Notes: generated by a model not told the origin, from the letters alone. 64,000 nucleotides of DNA from Sulfitobacter undariae (GCF_014196805.1 NZ_JACIEI010000018.1:1-64000), one strand, 5' to 3'. Shown: positions 1 through 9,204, counted from the first letter of the stretch. Made by a program: numbers and translations.

Positions 1-55
1 GGCGAAATTCGTCCGTCCGTTTCAGTCCCATAGTTTATCTCCTTTGTTACAGTAA

Positions 56-904
56 ATGCTATCAAAGGAGCGGCATCAAACCGCGACAGGTCCAACCAGT
101 GCAAAGACTGCAGTGGCGCGCGTTATTTATGAAGCAGCTGGGGCTTATCATAGTGGGCTTGAGCGTGCTTTGGGAGCACATCTGCCTTTGGTAAAGGTGA
201 AGCCTTTGCAGGCCAGACGGTTTGCACAAGCCCAAGGCGTGCGCGCAAAAACGGCCGCCGTTGATGCCAAAATGCTGGCCATCATGGGGGATGCTTTCGC
301 ATTGAAGCCAGATGAGACAGCCATAAAAATACAGCATGATCTTAAAGAGCTGCGCTCATTTCGTGCAGGGTTGATCAAGGATAGAACCAGCATCCGTCTG
401 AAGACCGAAACGCTATCCATCACGCGCCGCCAAAGTAAAGCACGCTTGGCTCAAGTAGATAAGCAAATCGCAGACATTAATGCTGAAGTTGAACGCCTGA
501 TAAGCTCCAGCGATACGCTGGCGCATTCGATGAAATTTCTCCGCTCAATTCATGGCATTGGTGCAGTCTGTGCTGCCACCATTTTGATAGAGATGCCCGA
601 AATCGGGAGGTTGGATCGAAAACAGGTGGCCAGTTTGACTGGTCTGGCGTCAATGACACGCCAATCTGGACAGTGGCGCGGGAAATCGTTCATTCAAGGT
701 GGCCGTAAAATAGTGAGGGACGCCCTCTACATGCCGGCCTTGGTCGCGATGCGACACAACCCAGACTTCAAGGTCAAATATCAGGACTTGATCAAAGCAG
801 GAAAGCCACCAAAAGTCGCCGTCACTGCACTTATGAGAAAGCTCATCGAACTCGCAAACGCCCTTATCAAAGCAGATCGATATTGGGTGAAGAGAGGCGC
901 TTGA
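56..904 (+). pseudogene. IS110-family transposase remnant, N-terminally truncated
   Basis: The 282-residue product matches the middle and C-terminal parts of IS110/IS116/IS902 transposases, which catalyse DEDD-type, bridge-RNA-guided recombination. Visible parts are the second acidic position in VIYEAAGAYH (E26), a KTAAVDA stretch (residues 65-71), a coiled helical middle, and the C-terminal Transposase_20 domain (IHGIGAVCAATIL). Its putative serine nucleophile is S204 in RQSGQW, followed by GGRKIVRDALYM. About 45 N-terminal residues carrying the first catalytic Asp are missing, and an in-frame TAA lies directly before the ATG. The family motif KTDxxDA reads KTAAVDA, so a second catalytic Asp is also lost. 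No coding continuation is visible in bases 1-55, and no intact element ends were recognised. It is most likely a dead insertion sequence. Confidence 0.8.
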
Positions 905-1050
905 CCAAGACGGATACTCGTTTTTCAAGAACAACGGCTCATGCAGCGAAGGATATATAACCCTTGCATAAGGATTTATTTACTTCTTGCGTTCATCTAT
1001 GGGGCCGAGACGTACGTGCATGCTTTGTGAATAAAAGAAGGATTTAGAAG

Positions 1051-1557
1051 ATGATATCCAAATGTGCTTTCTTTTTGTTTGCTATGTACTTTGTGCTTTG
1101 CGCGACAATGACAAGTGCAGAAATGCCAGCACCAAGCGGGCCGGTGGTACTTTCGATATCAGGCCAGATAGGCGTTACTAACGTCAATGCAACAGCACAA
1201 TTTGATGTCGATATGCTTGAAGCATTCCCACAGCATGAGACACGCACAGAAACACCTTGGCACGAGGGGGAGTCTGCTTTTTCGGGCCCTTTGCTGGCGA
1301 CCTTAATGGATGCGGTTAAAGGCGAGGGTGATGTAATGCAGTTCAAGGCGTTGAATGACTACGTTTCGACAATTCCGGTGGAGGAAATTCACAAATACCC
1401 GCTTATTCTTGCCACCCGTGTCAATGGTGCGCGTATTACTGTGCGCAATAAGGGGCCGCTGATCGTGATCTATCCGTTTTCGGATATGCCGGAACTTTAC
1501 AACGAGATGACGTTTAGCCGTTCGGCTTGGCAGGTTGTTTCAATAGAAATTAAGTAA
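1051..1557 (+). CDS. Exported molybdopterin-oxidoreductase-fold protein lacking the Moco cysteine
   Basis: The 168-residue protein has an N-terminal signal peptide (hydrophobic residues 5-20, cleavage likely near TSAEM) and a single domain resembling the sulfite-oxidase/YedY molybdopterin-binding fold. The C-terminal GPLIVIYPFSDMPELYNE and SRSAWQVVSIEI stretches are typical of small periplasmic 'oxidoreductases'. The mature part contains no cysteine, so the usual Cys ligand of molybdenum is absent and catalysis by Moco is doubtful. A good ribosome site (aaggattt) precedes the ATG. The gene ends 5 bases before the hybrid kinase gene. This suggests it is a periplasmic ligand-binding or accessory partner of that sensor, which is an inference from context. 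Confidence 0.7.
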   Translation: MISKCAFFLFAMYFVLCATMTSAEMPAPSGPVVLSISGQIGVTNVNATAQFDVDMLEAFPQHETRTETPWHEGESAFSGPLLATLMDAVKGEGDVMQFKALNDYVSTIPVEEIHKYPLILATRVNGARITVRNKGPLIVIYPFSDMPELYNEMTFSRSAWQVVSIEIK

Positions 1558-1562
1558 CTTTT

Positions 1563-3380
1563 GTGGCTAGAGAGTTCAGTTCGCAAAAACGTGACAGTTT
1601 GCGGACCATCGCGATTTCCTTACTTGTGTTACTGTGTATCTTTTTTCTAGTAGGGATTGCCCTGTTGTTTCGTACGCTGGTTGAGCGTGAGCAGTCGGTA
1701 GAAATGGGCGTACGACAAGATTCAAGTTGGGCAGCCTATTCGACAGATCGCGAAGCGGGCCGTTTGATTGAGGCGCTGCTGGAAACGCAGATAAAGGGAA
1801 CGGCTGAAGCGATGGTTTCGCTAGGGCTGCGCGTGGATGTGGTTTATAGCCGCGCGTTTGACGTCTCTACACCGCATTTTTCGAGGGGCTTTGGTGGCAA
1901 CGAAGAAGTGCGCGAAGCAGGTTTCAAAACTCGGGACAAGATTTTGGAGTTTGCAGACCAGTTTGACTCATTGACAGAAAATCGGGAGCAGTTGGTAGCC
2001 GAAATTCCTGCGCTTTTGGTTGAGGCCCGCGCATTGCGCGAAATGACAGTACAGCTCGTAGGCCTTACTGGGCGCGCGAAAAACGATTGGCTCGTGGACA
2101 CGCGGGTTTTCATGAGCGCGAGACATCAGCAAATCGCAATATCGGTATTTATGTTGACCTTAACTTTATGCGGGTTGGTTGGATTGCTGTTGGCGCAGGC
2201 ACGGCAAGATGCGCAGTCGCAGCGTAATTTGCAGCAGCTGAGCGAAGAAAACAGCCAAGCCGCAGACACCGCACAGGCGGCAAACCGTGCCAAGTCGCGC
2301 TTTCTTGCAACTATGAGCCATGAAATCCGCACACCGCTGAACGGGATCATCGGTATGTCTGAAGTGCTTTCGCATAGTGATCTGAGTGGCGATCAAGTGC
2401 GTAGCGTCGATATAATACGTGAGTCTGGCAATCTACTTCTGGACGTAATTAACGACATACTCGAAATTTCGCACCTTGAAACCGGAGAGAACGAACTTCG
2501 GGAGGAACGGTTTCACCTTCAAGATGTTACTGAACCCATTCGAAAATTGATGGATACGAGTGCTTCGGAGCGAAACATTACGCTTGAAATAGACGCTCCC
2601 AATATCAGCCTTTGCGGGGACCCTGCACGGTTGCGGCAGGTTCTGGTAAATTTGGTGGGCAATGCCATGAAGTTTACGGACAAGGGAGACGTATTTCTAC
2701 GTATTTGGGTAGATCATGGCACAGGCGTATATTTTGAAGTTGAGGACACGGGGATCGGGATTTCTGAAGAAAGTATCGCGAAGCTGTTTGGTGAATTTGT
2801 TCAAGTTGATACGTCAAACACACGGCGCACAGGGGGAACCGGCTTAGGGCTCGCCATATGTAAAAGACTCGTGGAGGCCATGAAAGGTACGATCGGAGCG
2901 CGTTCTAAGCTGGGCGTTGGCAGCTGCTTTTGGTTTGTCTTACCTGACTGTGACCCTCGTGACGAAGTGTTTGCGAAGATAGCAACCCCAGAGAAACCAA
3001 CTAGGAAGTTAGACCCAGGGCTTCGGATTCTTGTGGTCGATGACAGTAAAGCAAACCGGAGTGTTGTGACTGCATTGTTGAAAAAACTGGGAGTGACAGC
3101 GACTTGCGCACAAAATGGGGAGGAAGCGGTTGAGCGGATCATGTCAATGGATTTTGACCTCGTTTTCATGGACATGCGTATGCCGCTGATGGATGGGCTG
3201 GCGGCAACCCGACAGGTTCGCGAAGCTGGAAGCCGGACGTATATCATAGGGTTGACCGCAAATGCTTTTGAAACTGATCGCAAAGCGTGCCTTGACGCGG
3301 GCATGAACTGGTTTGTTTCAAAACCCGTTACCCTGAACAAATTGTCTACTTGCTTTGAGGTGAGAGAAGCTGCGGCATAG
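1563..3380 (+). CDS. Hybrid sensor histidine kinase/response regulator
   Basis: The 605-residue membrane protein starts at a GTG, 5 bases after the upstream gene. It has a transmembrane segment at about residues 15-37, a helical periplasmic region of about 155 residues, and a second transmembrane segment near 193-212. A short coiled linker leads to a HisKA domain with the phosphoacceptor in FLATMSHEIRTPLNG (H253). The HATPase domain follows (VNLVGNAMKFTD N-box, DTGIGIS, GGTGLGLAICKRLVE). A C-terminal receiver domain has its phosphoacceptor Asp in VFMDMRMPLMDG (D537), with LTANAF and SKPV marking the conserved Thr and Lys. No HPt domain or output regulator is nearby, so phosphotransfer partners must lie elsewhere. 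The stimulus is unknown; the exported protein encoded just upstream is the obvious candidate partner. Confidence 0.9.
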   Translation: MAREFSSQKRDSLRTIAISLLVLLCIFFLVGIALLFRTLVEREQSVEMGVRQDSSWAAYSTDREAGRLIEALLETQIKGTAEAMVSLGLRVDVVYSRAFDVSTPHFSRGFGGNEEVREAGFKTRDKILEFADQFDSLTENREQLVAEIPALLVEARALREMTVQLVGLTGRAKNDWLVDTRVFMSARHQQIAISVFMLTLTLCGLVGLLLAQARQDAQSQRNLQQLSEENSQAADTAQAANRAKSRFLATMSHEIRTPLNGIIGMSEVLSHSDLSGDQVRSVDIIRESGNLLLDVINDILEISHLETGENELREERFHLQDVTEPIRKLMDTSASERNITLEIDAPNISLCGDPARLRQVLVNLVGNAMKFTDKGDVFLRIWVDHGTGVYFEVEDTGIGISEESIAKLFGEFVQVDTSNTRRTGGTGLGLAICKRLVEAMKGTIGARSKLGVGSCFWFVLPDCDPRDEVFAKIATPEKPTRKLDPGLRILVVDDSKANRSVVTALLKKLGVTATCAQNGEEAVERIMSMDFDLVFMDMRMPLMDGLAATRQVREAGSRTYIIGLTANAFETDRKACLDAGMNWFVSKPVTLNKLSTCFEVREAAA

Positions 3381-3791
3381 ATTTTGCCGTGTTACCTTTC
3401 GCTCATCAGAAACTCAGCAGTGCATGTCTCTATGCACGATAAATGTGCGTCAGTAAGCCTGCTCATTGACCGAGCATACTGACCAGTGATCTCTGATGTA
3501 ATCTGCGCGCGTGTTAGGCCTTTGATTAAAAAATGGGTCCAGTGACTTTTCCGGTTATAAGGAAGGGCTATTCAGGCAGACATAGACGCTGCAATTCTAT
3601 CCTGTAAGCTGCGATACGCGGTGCATCGCCGCATTCATGTGCATCGTTTGCGGGGCGCCGTAGGGGCCAGATCCTTTGATCGGGGCAACACGCTGCACTG
3701 CGGAACCCGCATCCAATCGAGCAAGCAATCACTTCGTCAAAATCAATTGGGGCGTGGATGCCTTAGACAACTCGATCCACTTCCTGTGCGC
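3381..3791. other. Intergenic region with small hairpins, no gene recognised
   Basis: This 411-base gap lies between the convergent kinase and histidine-phosphatase genes. Two short inverted repeats follow the kinase: GTGCAT/ATGCAC at 3420-3437, and a two-part stem GTCAGT/ACTGAC with inner TGCTC/GAGCA at 3449-3483. Neither is followed by a T-run, so they are at best weak termination or RNA-stability elements. I see no convincing ORF, tRNA or element end in the rest. Confidence 0.4.
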
Positions 3792-4391
3792 TCACCCAAG
3801 GTGCAAATCGGCGTTTTGCATATCGTGCTGAGCAAGCTTCTGTGTAGCGTTTTTATCAAGGCGTGTTTCCGTCCAGCTGCATTGCGTGGGGGTGAACAGA
3901 TAGGGTGTCGTATTTGCGGGGGAGGGGCCGTGCGCGGTGCCGCCAGTCAATGCGCGAACCGCACGGATCACACCAGAATGAGCGACAAATACGGGCAATA
4001 CATCGGAGCTTTGGCTTTGGGCACGGGATATTTCTGCTGCAACGCGTGCAATCACATCTGCCCAGGCTTCGCCGTCATCTGGTGTCTTTTCGCGAGGGGG
4101 AGCCTCGGATACAGGGCGGCCCTCAAATACGCCCCAGTCTCTTTCGCGCAGCCCTTCCAGGGTGATGATAGTCTGGGTGGGAAAAGCAAGACTGGCAGTC
4201 TCTTGCGCCCGTTGCTGCGGGCTTACAAAAAGGGCAATTTGCTTTGGCCAGTGCCAGCTGCCCAGCTTGGCTGCACCATCGCGGCCTTCTTGTGTCAGTT
4301 GCGCTTCGATCCGGCCCGCAATTGTACCATCGCGGTTGGCGTCAGTTTGGCCATGGCGGATAATGACAAAGCGCTTTTGGAGAATGTTCAT
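3792..4391 (-). CDS. Histidine phosphatase family protein
   Basis: The 199-residue protein belongs to the phosphoglycerate-mutase-like histidine phosphatase superfamily. It has the catalytic RHGQTDANRDG motif near the N-terminus (H13), an SPQQRAQETA stretch carrying a phosphate-binding Arg, E80-region LRERDWGVFEGR, and the second His in VFVAHSGVIRAVRAL. Such enzymes dephosphorylate small phosphate esters in the cytoplasm, and no signal peptide is present. It is the last gene of a five-gene operon and overlaps the metallo-hydrolase gene by 4 bases. Linkage to an uptake system suggests that it removes phosphate from an imported or metabolised compound. The substrate cannot be read from sequence; a CobC-like or general phosphatase role is possible. 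Confidence 0.85.
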   Translation of the reverse strand: MNILQKRFVIIRHGQTDANRDGTIAGRIEAQLTQEGRDGAAKLGSWHWPKQIALFVSPQQRAQETASLAFPTQTIITLEGLRERDWGVFEGRPVSEAPPREKTPDDGEAWADVIARVAAEISRAQSQSSDVLPVFVAHSGVIRAVRALTGGTAHGPSPANTTPYLFTPTQCSWTETRLDKNATQKLAQHDMQNADLHLG

Positions 4392-5479
4392 AGCCTTGAT
4401 CTTTCATGCATCAGCATGGCTGCGCGTATGCGTGGTTCTAGCAGGTAGTCTTCTGGTTGTGAGCAAAACAATGGCGTATAGTTCTGTGCGCCAAGGGTGG
4501 CGATCATGTTGATTTGATCTGTGAGCGGTGGATGCACGTTCCAGCGCACAAACATCCCGCCTTGCGCCGCAATTGCGCGGGCATGGGCTGTCATATGGCC
4601 GGTAAACAGCACCAGCGCCTCATGCCCCAAGCGGCCAATGTCACGCCAGTCCTGTACGATTTGCCACGCCATGCCCGCATCAGCATTTGGCGTGTCGCAG
4701 ATCAGGAACTCGGCGCTTGGGTCAAATTCACGCTCGATCAACGGGGTCAGTTGTGCGGCAGCATCGCTGAGCGTGCCTGTTTGCAAGGCGCGAGCAATGG
4801 TTTGTCGACACATATCGTCCAGTGACACATCGCCTTTACCCATGAGGTGTAAAGCCAGCTCGCCTGCGCGGCCAGACGGGGGGACAGGAAACAGGATTTG
4901 GCGGCCCTTGTTTTGCGCTAGCATCTTGTCCAGTGCCTCTTTGCGCTGGGTCTGGGGGATGTCATCCAGATGATAAGAAGCGTCAATCAATGCGGTGAGG
5001 GCCTGCGGTGGTGTGTCAAAGGCAAACCAGTCGCTTTCTTCGGACCAATCGCCAGAAAAGAACAGGCCATCCCCTAGATCAAAGTGGAACCAGACACCGC
5101 CCAAGGCATGGCCATTTCGGCCAGTCGTCAGGGTAATGCCCTCAACCACTGTTTGTCCTGTGTTGGGCAGCAGGTGAACATCTGCACTGGGGGGCAGGGC
5201 ATGGGCGGTCTGCGCAGTGCAATGGATCGGCAGTCCTGCAGCCACTGCATGGGCTGCGCCGCCGATGTGATCGATGTGGTCATGGGTGATGAAAACGCGC
5301 TCTGCGCCCTCTAACCAGTGCGGATTGAATGGCGATGTGGCCTCTGGCCCGACACCGACATCCAGCACCCATAGGGCGCGGCCCGTCCAAAGGCGGATAC
5401 ATGCGGGCCCTTTTTCGCCCAATCCCGACAGGACTTCGACCCATGCGGTGTCTAGGAGTGTATCATCACGCATGGGCAA
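4388..5479 (-). CDS. MBL-fold metallo-hydrolase
   Basis: The 363-residue protein has the metallo-beta-lactamase signature THDHIDHIGG (near residue 85). Further candidate metal ligands are in GRNGHALGGVWF and the LFFSGDWSEESDWF strand, whose Asp matches the bridging Asp position of the fold. The C-terminal half (VLFTGHMTAHARAIA, then RWNVHPPLTDQ) recalls the beta-CASP arrangement of nuclease-type members, but weakly. No signal peptide is present, so it is cytoplasmic. It overlaps the ATPase gene by 14 bases and the histidine phosphatase gene by 4. Phosphodiesterase or related ester hydrolysis feeding the adjacent phosphatase is a reasonable guess from context. A lactonase or nuclease-like activity cannot be excluded. 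Confidence 0.8.
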   Translation of the reverse strand: MPMRDDTLLDTAWVEVLSGLGEKGPACIRLWTGRALWVLDVGVGPEATSPFNPHWLEGAERVFITHDHIDHIGGAAHAVAAGLPIHCTAQTAHALPPSADVHLLPNTGQTVVEGITLTTGRNGHALGGVWFHFDLGDGLFFSGDWSEESDWFAFDTPPQALTALIDASYHLDDIPQTQRKEALDKMLAQNKGRQILFPVPPSGRAGELALHLMGKGDVSLDDMCRQTIARALQTGTLSDAAAQLTPLIEREFDPSAEFLICDTPNADAGMAWQIVQDWRDIGRLGHEALVLFTGHMTAHARAIAAQGGMFVRWNVHPPLTDQINMIATLGAQNYTPLFCSQPEDYLLEPRIRAAMLMHERSRL

Positions 5480-6542
5480 GGCTCTTTGCTATAACAACAT
5501 CAGCGTCAGGATCGCGGAAGGCCCAGAGATCATGCAGGGTGACGCCAACACTCTCCCCAATGCTTGCGCGGTGTTCGGAGAAGGCAATGAGCGTTTCTCC
5601 CGCCACATCCAGCGTCAGGCGGAATCGTCCGCCCAGATAGGTGCAGCTGATGACTTTAGCACGCAGAGGCGCATCACTGCTTAACGTGATGGCCTCTGGG
5701 CGAATGCTCACGTGGCTTGGCTCGGCTGTGGCGCTGCGCGATTGCACCTCTTGGCCCAACACCTTCAGGATCAGGTTTTTATTCTCGGATCGTCCTGTGA
5801 TTTCGGCTGAAACAACCGCCCCGTCGCCAACAAACCCAGCGACAAAGCAATCCACAGGTTCGCGGTAGAGCACTTCGGGCGCGGCGAATTGGCGGATTTT
5901 ACCAGCCTCCATCACAGCTACGCGGTCAGCCAGCGCCAAGGCTTCGCTTTGATCGTGGGTGACATAGAGCATCGTCGCCTGCGTGCGGCGGTGGAACATG
6001 GAAAACACCTCATGCATGGAGGCACGCAAGGCCAGATCAAGGTTCGCCAATGGCTCATCCAGCAGCACGGCACGGGGATCAAACACCAGACAGCGGGCAA
6101 GTGCCACGCGCTGGCGCTGACCGCCAGAAAGTTGCGACGGCATTCTGTCACCAAAGGCGCTTAGGCCTGTAAGCGCCAGTGCCTCTTTCACCCGCGCTTC
6201 ACGTTCAGCGCGGGGGACACGGCGCACTTCCAGCGGGTAGGCGACATTGCCAAAGACGCTTTTGTGCGGCCAGAGGGCGTAGGATTGAAACACAATCCCG
6301 ATCTCGCGTTCTTCTGGCGGAACAAAACTATTCGGGCCCGCCACGGTATTACCGCCCAGATTGATCTGGCCCGATGTGGGCTGTTCAAATCCTGCTGTCA
6401 GGCGCAACAGCGTGGTCTTGCCGCAGCCCGATGGCCCCAGCAGCGCCACAAATTCGCCAGAGGCGATCTGGGCGTTGATGTCTTGCAGGGCAGGGAGCCC
6501 GTCGAACGACTTGGAGAGGTTTGAAAACTCTAGCTCTGCCAT
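5466..6542 (-). CDS. ABC transporter ATP-binding protein (Fe3+/phosphonate/sugar-phosphate class)
   Basis: The 358-residue ATPase has Walker A GPSGCGKTT (residues 36-44), Q-loop FQSYALWPH, signature [13 protein letters not shown], Walker B VLLDEP and switch THDQSEALALAD, followed by a C-terminal TOBE domain of about 110 residues. The architecture is that of the FbpC/PotA/AfuC class. It overlaps the permease gene by 13 bases and the metallo-hydrolase gene by 14, so all are translated from one message. It powers the adjacent fused permease. Substrate assignment depends on the binding protein. Confidence 0.9.
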   Translation of the reverse strand: MAELEFSNLSKSFDGLPALQDINAQIASGEFVALLGPSGCGKTTLLRLTAGFEQPTSGQINLGGNTVAGPNSFVPPEEREIGIVFQSYALWPHKSVFGNVAYPLEVRRVPRAEREARVKEALALTGLSAFGDRMPSQLSGGQRQRVALARCLVFDPRAVLLDEPLANLDLALRASMHEVFSMFHRRTQATMLYVTHDQSEALALADRVAVMEAGKIRQFAAPEVLYREPVDCFVAGFVGDGAVVSAEITGRSENKNLILKVLGQEVQSRSATAEPSHVSIRPEAITLSSDAPLRAKVISCTYLGGRFRLTLDVAGETLIAFSEHRASIGESVGVTLHDLWAFRDPDADVVIAKSLAHA

Positions 6543-8236
6543 GGGATTACTCCTTTTGGAAATCTGTTTGCGCCTGCCTGTACGATGCCCATCAACACCA
6601 CAATCAGCAGAACGATGGACATGGCGAGCGCCGATGCCATCACTGTTTCGCCGCTGTCTTCTAGATTGTAGATGACAACGCCCAAGGTTTCGGTGCCCGA
6701 CGACCAGAGCAGGGCAGAGACAGTCAATTCATTCACTGCCGTGAGAAAGACAAGGATCGCCCCCGCGGCTGCGGACGGGGCGGCAAGCGGCAGCACGATA
6801 TCGCGCAACCGCCGTCCTAGATGCGCGCCGACACTTGCGGCGGCTTCTTCCATGGCGGGGTCCAGTTGGGCAATGCTGGCCTGAATCGGGCGCAACATCA
6901 CCACAAAGAACCGTGCCAGATAGGCCAGCAGGATGATCCAGATGGTGCCGTAGAGGGTCAGATCAGTGAAAGGCAGGTTCAGGAATGTGAGAATGCAAGC
7001 GATGGACAGAACTACACCCGGCAGGGCGTAGGGCAGGTCAATCAACCCGTCCAGCAGGCGGGTCAACGGGCTGGAGCGTCGCTCCATCAACCATGCCAGC
7101 GGCAGGCTGATCATGAGCAGTACCGCCGCAGCACCTGTGGCAAGCATAAGCGAATTGGCATAGGCGCGGCGGGTGACGGGCTGGGTGAACAATACTTCTT
7201 TCCAAGCGTCAAAGGTGGCGTTGGTGAAGGTAAGTGTGACACCATAAGCAGGGATCAGTGACGTCGCGGCCAGCGCCAGTAGGGGGAGGGCTAGGATCAC
7301 AAAGATGAACAACCACAGCCCGATTTCGACAGGCCGCCGTGCGGTACCGAGGTTGAGCGCAAGGGGATTGCCCGACAGACCCACAAGGCCAAAGCCCCGC
7401 TGCGACAGCACATAACGGCTGAGCAATACGCCGAGGATCGCAACGGTGCCAATCAGCAATGACAAGACCGCAACTTCGGGCAGGACAGAAGGGCCCATGC
7501 CTACCAGACGTTGATAGATCAGTGTGGGCAGGGTCGCATAGCCCGCAGGAATACCCAGCATGGCGGGGATGCCGAAATTACCCAACGCGGTGACAAACGC
7601 CATCGCGCCACCTGCGATAAGCGAGGGCATGGAAAGGGGCAGAACGGTTTGGGTCCAGACGCGAAAAGAACTCGCACCAGACATGCGCGCCGCCTCAACC
7701 AGATCGGCGGGGATCATCCGCAGACCAGCACGCAGTGTCAGAAACACCAAAGAGGCATGTTGAATACCCAGCAATAGGATGATGCCAGCGGGCGAATGCA
7801 GCGGCTGGGGGCTGCCTAATGGCGGTGCCAGTCCAAACATCTTGAGGATTGTTGATGAAGGACCAGCCATCTGCATCCACGCCAATGCAGTGATTTGCGG
7901 GGGGATCATCATGGGGATCATCAGGCAAAATACCAATGCGCCTTTACCGCGAATATCCGTGAGGGCCACCAGATAGGCAAAGGTCGCACCGATTAAAATA
8001 GACAGGATCGTGCCGCCACCCGCTGTGATAAGCGAATGTTGCAGGGCGGTGCCTGTTGAGGGACGCGTTAACACTGTGGTCAGATGTTCGGTGGTGAACC
8101 CGTCACCGAAACCGACACCCTCCAACAACAAACGCGCCACAGGACCAAGCGCGATCAGCGCGATGGGCAGCAGAATAATAGGCAACAGCCGGTCTAATGA
8201 CCGGCTGCTTCCACGTGACTTGGGGAGGGCCTTCAT
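6530..8236 (-). CDS. ABC transporter permease, fused two-domain type
   Basis: The 568-residue inner-membrane protein is a tandem duplication of the BPD_transp_1 domain. It has about 12 hydrophobic helices and two EAA loops, EAARMSGASSFRVWTQ in the first half and EEAAASVGAHLGRRLRD in the second. This FbpB/AfuB/AepW-like layout gives both membrane half-channels in one chain. Its start codon overlaps the stop of the binding-protein gene by 4 bases and its end overlaps the ATPase start by 13 bases. In this class the known substrates are ferric iron, hexose phosphates and 2-aminoethylphosphonate. Confidence 0.9.
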   Translation of the reverse strand: MKALPKSRGSSRSLDRLLPIILLPIALIALGPVARLLLEGVGFGDGFTTEHLTTVLTRPSTGTALQHSLITAGGGTILSILIGATFAYLVALTDIRGKGALVFCLMIPMMIPPQITALAWMQMAGPSSTILKMFGLAPPLGSPQPLHSPAGIILLLGIQHASLVFLTLRAGLRMIPADLVEAARMSGASSFRVWTQTVLPLSMPSLIAGGAMAFVTALGNFGIPAMLGIPAGYATLPTLIYQRLVGMGPSVLPEVAVLSLLIGTVAILGVLLSRYVLSQRGFGLVGLSGNPLALNLGTARRPVEIGLWLFIFVILALPLLALAATSLIPAYGVTLTFTNATFDAWKEVLFTQPVTRRAYANSLMLATGAAAVLLMISLPLAWLMERRSSPLTRLLDGLIDLPYALPGVVLSIACILTFLNLPFTDLTLYGTIWIILLAYLARFFVVMLRPIQASIAQLDPAMEEAAASVGAHLGRRLRDIVLPLAAPSAAAGAILVFLTAVNELTVSALLWSSGTETLGVVIYNLEDSGETVMASALAMSIVLLIVVLMGIVQAGANRFPKGVIPWQS

Positions 8237-9204
8237 TGGATGCCGAATACCTTTGCAAAACGCTCTTTGTTGGCATCGGCGTTGGCCAGTGCTGATGCGG
8301 GATCAAATGCCATCAGATTGATGTCTGCACGGGCGGGGAAACCTTCGGGGCTATCCACACCGTTGCGCGCTGGGATGTAACCCATGTCCACAACCAGATT
8401 TTGGCCTGCTTCGCTCAGTAGAAAATCAACGAACTTTGTCGCTGCATCCATGTTTTTGGTGCCCGCCATGATCGCTACAGGCTCGGTCACATATGATACA
8501 CCTTCTGACGGGATCACAAAATCAACCGGAGAACCGTCAGCCTTGGCGCGGATGGCAAGGAAATCGACCAACACACCGTATGGCTTTTCGCCCGCTGCAA
8601 CCGCCTTGAACGTGCCGCCATTGCCGCCTTCGGCACGGGTGTTATTCGCGGCCAGCGCTTCGTAATATTCCCAGCCCAGACCTTCAGTGCCTGTCAGTGT
8701 CGCCAGATGGATCAACGCAGCACCAGAATACAGCGGTGAAGGCATGGCAACGAGGTTTGCCATTTCAGGCTTGGCCAGATCGGCCCAAGACGTCGGCACC
8801 ATTTCGGCACCTGTGTTATAAACGATGCCCGTCGTGATCAGTTTGGTTGAGTAGTAGTAGCCATCGGCGCTGTAGAGGGAGGCGTCATAGGCGGCGGCCT
8901 CAGGTGATTTATGTGCTGCCAGCTTACCTTCTTGCGCCAGACCTTCCAGTGTGACCGTATCGGCAATCAGCAAGACGTCGGCTTGTGGCTGGCCCGCCTC
9001 CATTTCGGCTGCAACACGGGCCATCAATTTGGTGGTGCCATCGCGCACCCACTCTACGTCAATGTCAGGGTTAGCGGCTTCAAATGCATCAACCGTTTTT
9101 TGTGCATCGGCATTGGGTTGCGATGTATAAAGGGTGAGCGTTTCTGCTGCTGCAAATGTCGGAAGCGCCAGCGCAAGGGTGGCCGCCAAAAGGGTACGTG
9201 ACAT
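8233..9204 (-). CDS. ABC transporter substrate-binding protein, class 1 (iron/phosphonate-like)
   Basis: The 323-residue protein begins with a clear signal peptide (LLAATLALALPTFAAAE) followed by LTLYTSQPNADAQKTVDAF, typical of FbpA/AfuA/AepX-type periplasmic binding proteins. The segment ADVLLIADTVTLEGLAQEG is the conserved hinge-proximal part, and SEGVSYVTEPVAIMAGTKN forms the second lobe. It is the first gene of the five-gene operon, with a strong AGGAG six bases before the ATG. The ligand is unknown. The two downstream hydrolases favour a phosphorylated organic compound over iron, but this is inference. Confidence 0.85.
   Translation of the reverse strand: MSRTLLAATLALALPTFAAAETLTLYTSQPNADAQKTVDAFEAANPDIDVEWVRDGTTKLMARVAAEMEAGQPQADVLLIADTVTLEGLAQEGKLAAHKSPEAAAYDASLYSADGYYYSTKLITTGIVYNTGAEMVPTSWADLAKPEMANLVAMPSPLYSGAALIHLATLTGTEGLGWEYYEALAANNTRAEGGNGGTFKAVAAGEKPYGVLVDFLAIRAKADGSPVDFVIPSEGVSYVTEPVAIMAGTKNMDAATKFVDFLLSEAGQNLVVDMGYIPARNGVDSPEGFPARADINLMAFDPASALANADANKERFAKVFGIQ

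Noticed and set aside
2801..3340. Minus-strand ORF of 179 codons inside the hybrid kinase gene
   Set aside because: It lies fully within the receiver- and ATPase-coding part of the kinase, whose motifs are unambiguous.
3621..4448. Plus-strand ORF of 275 codons opposite the histidine phosphatase gene
   Set aside because: It is a shadow of the minus-strand gene; the product has no family likeness and no ribosome site.
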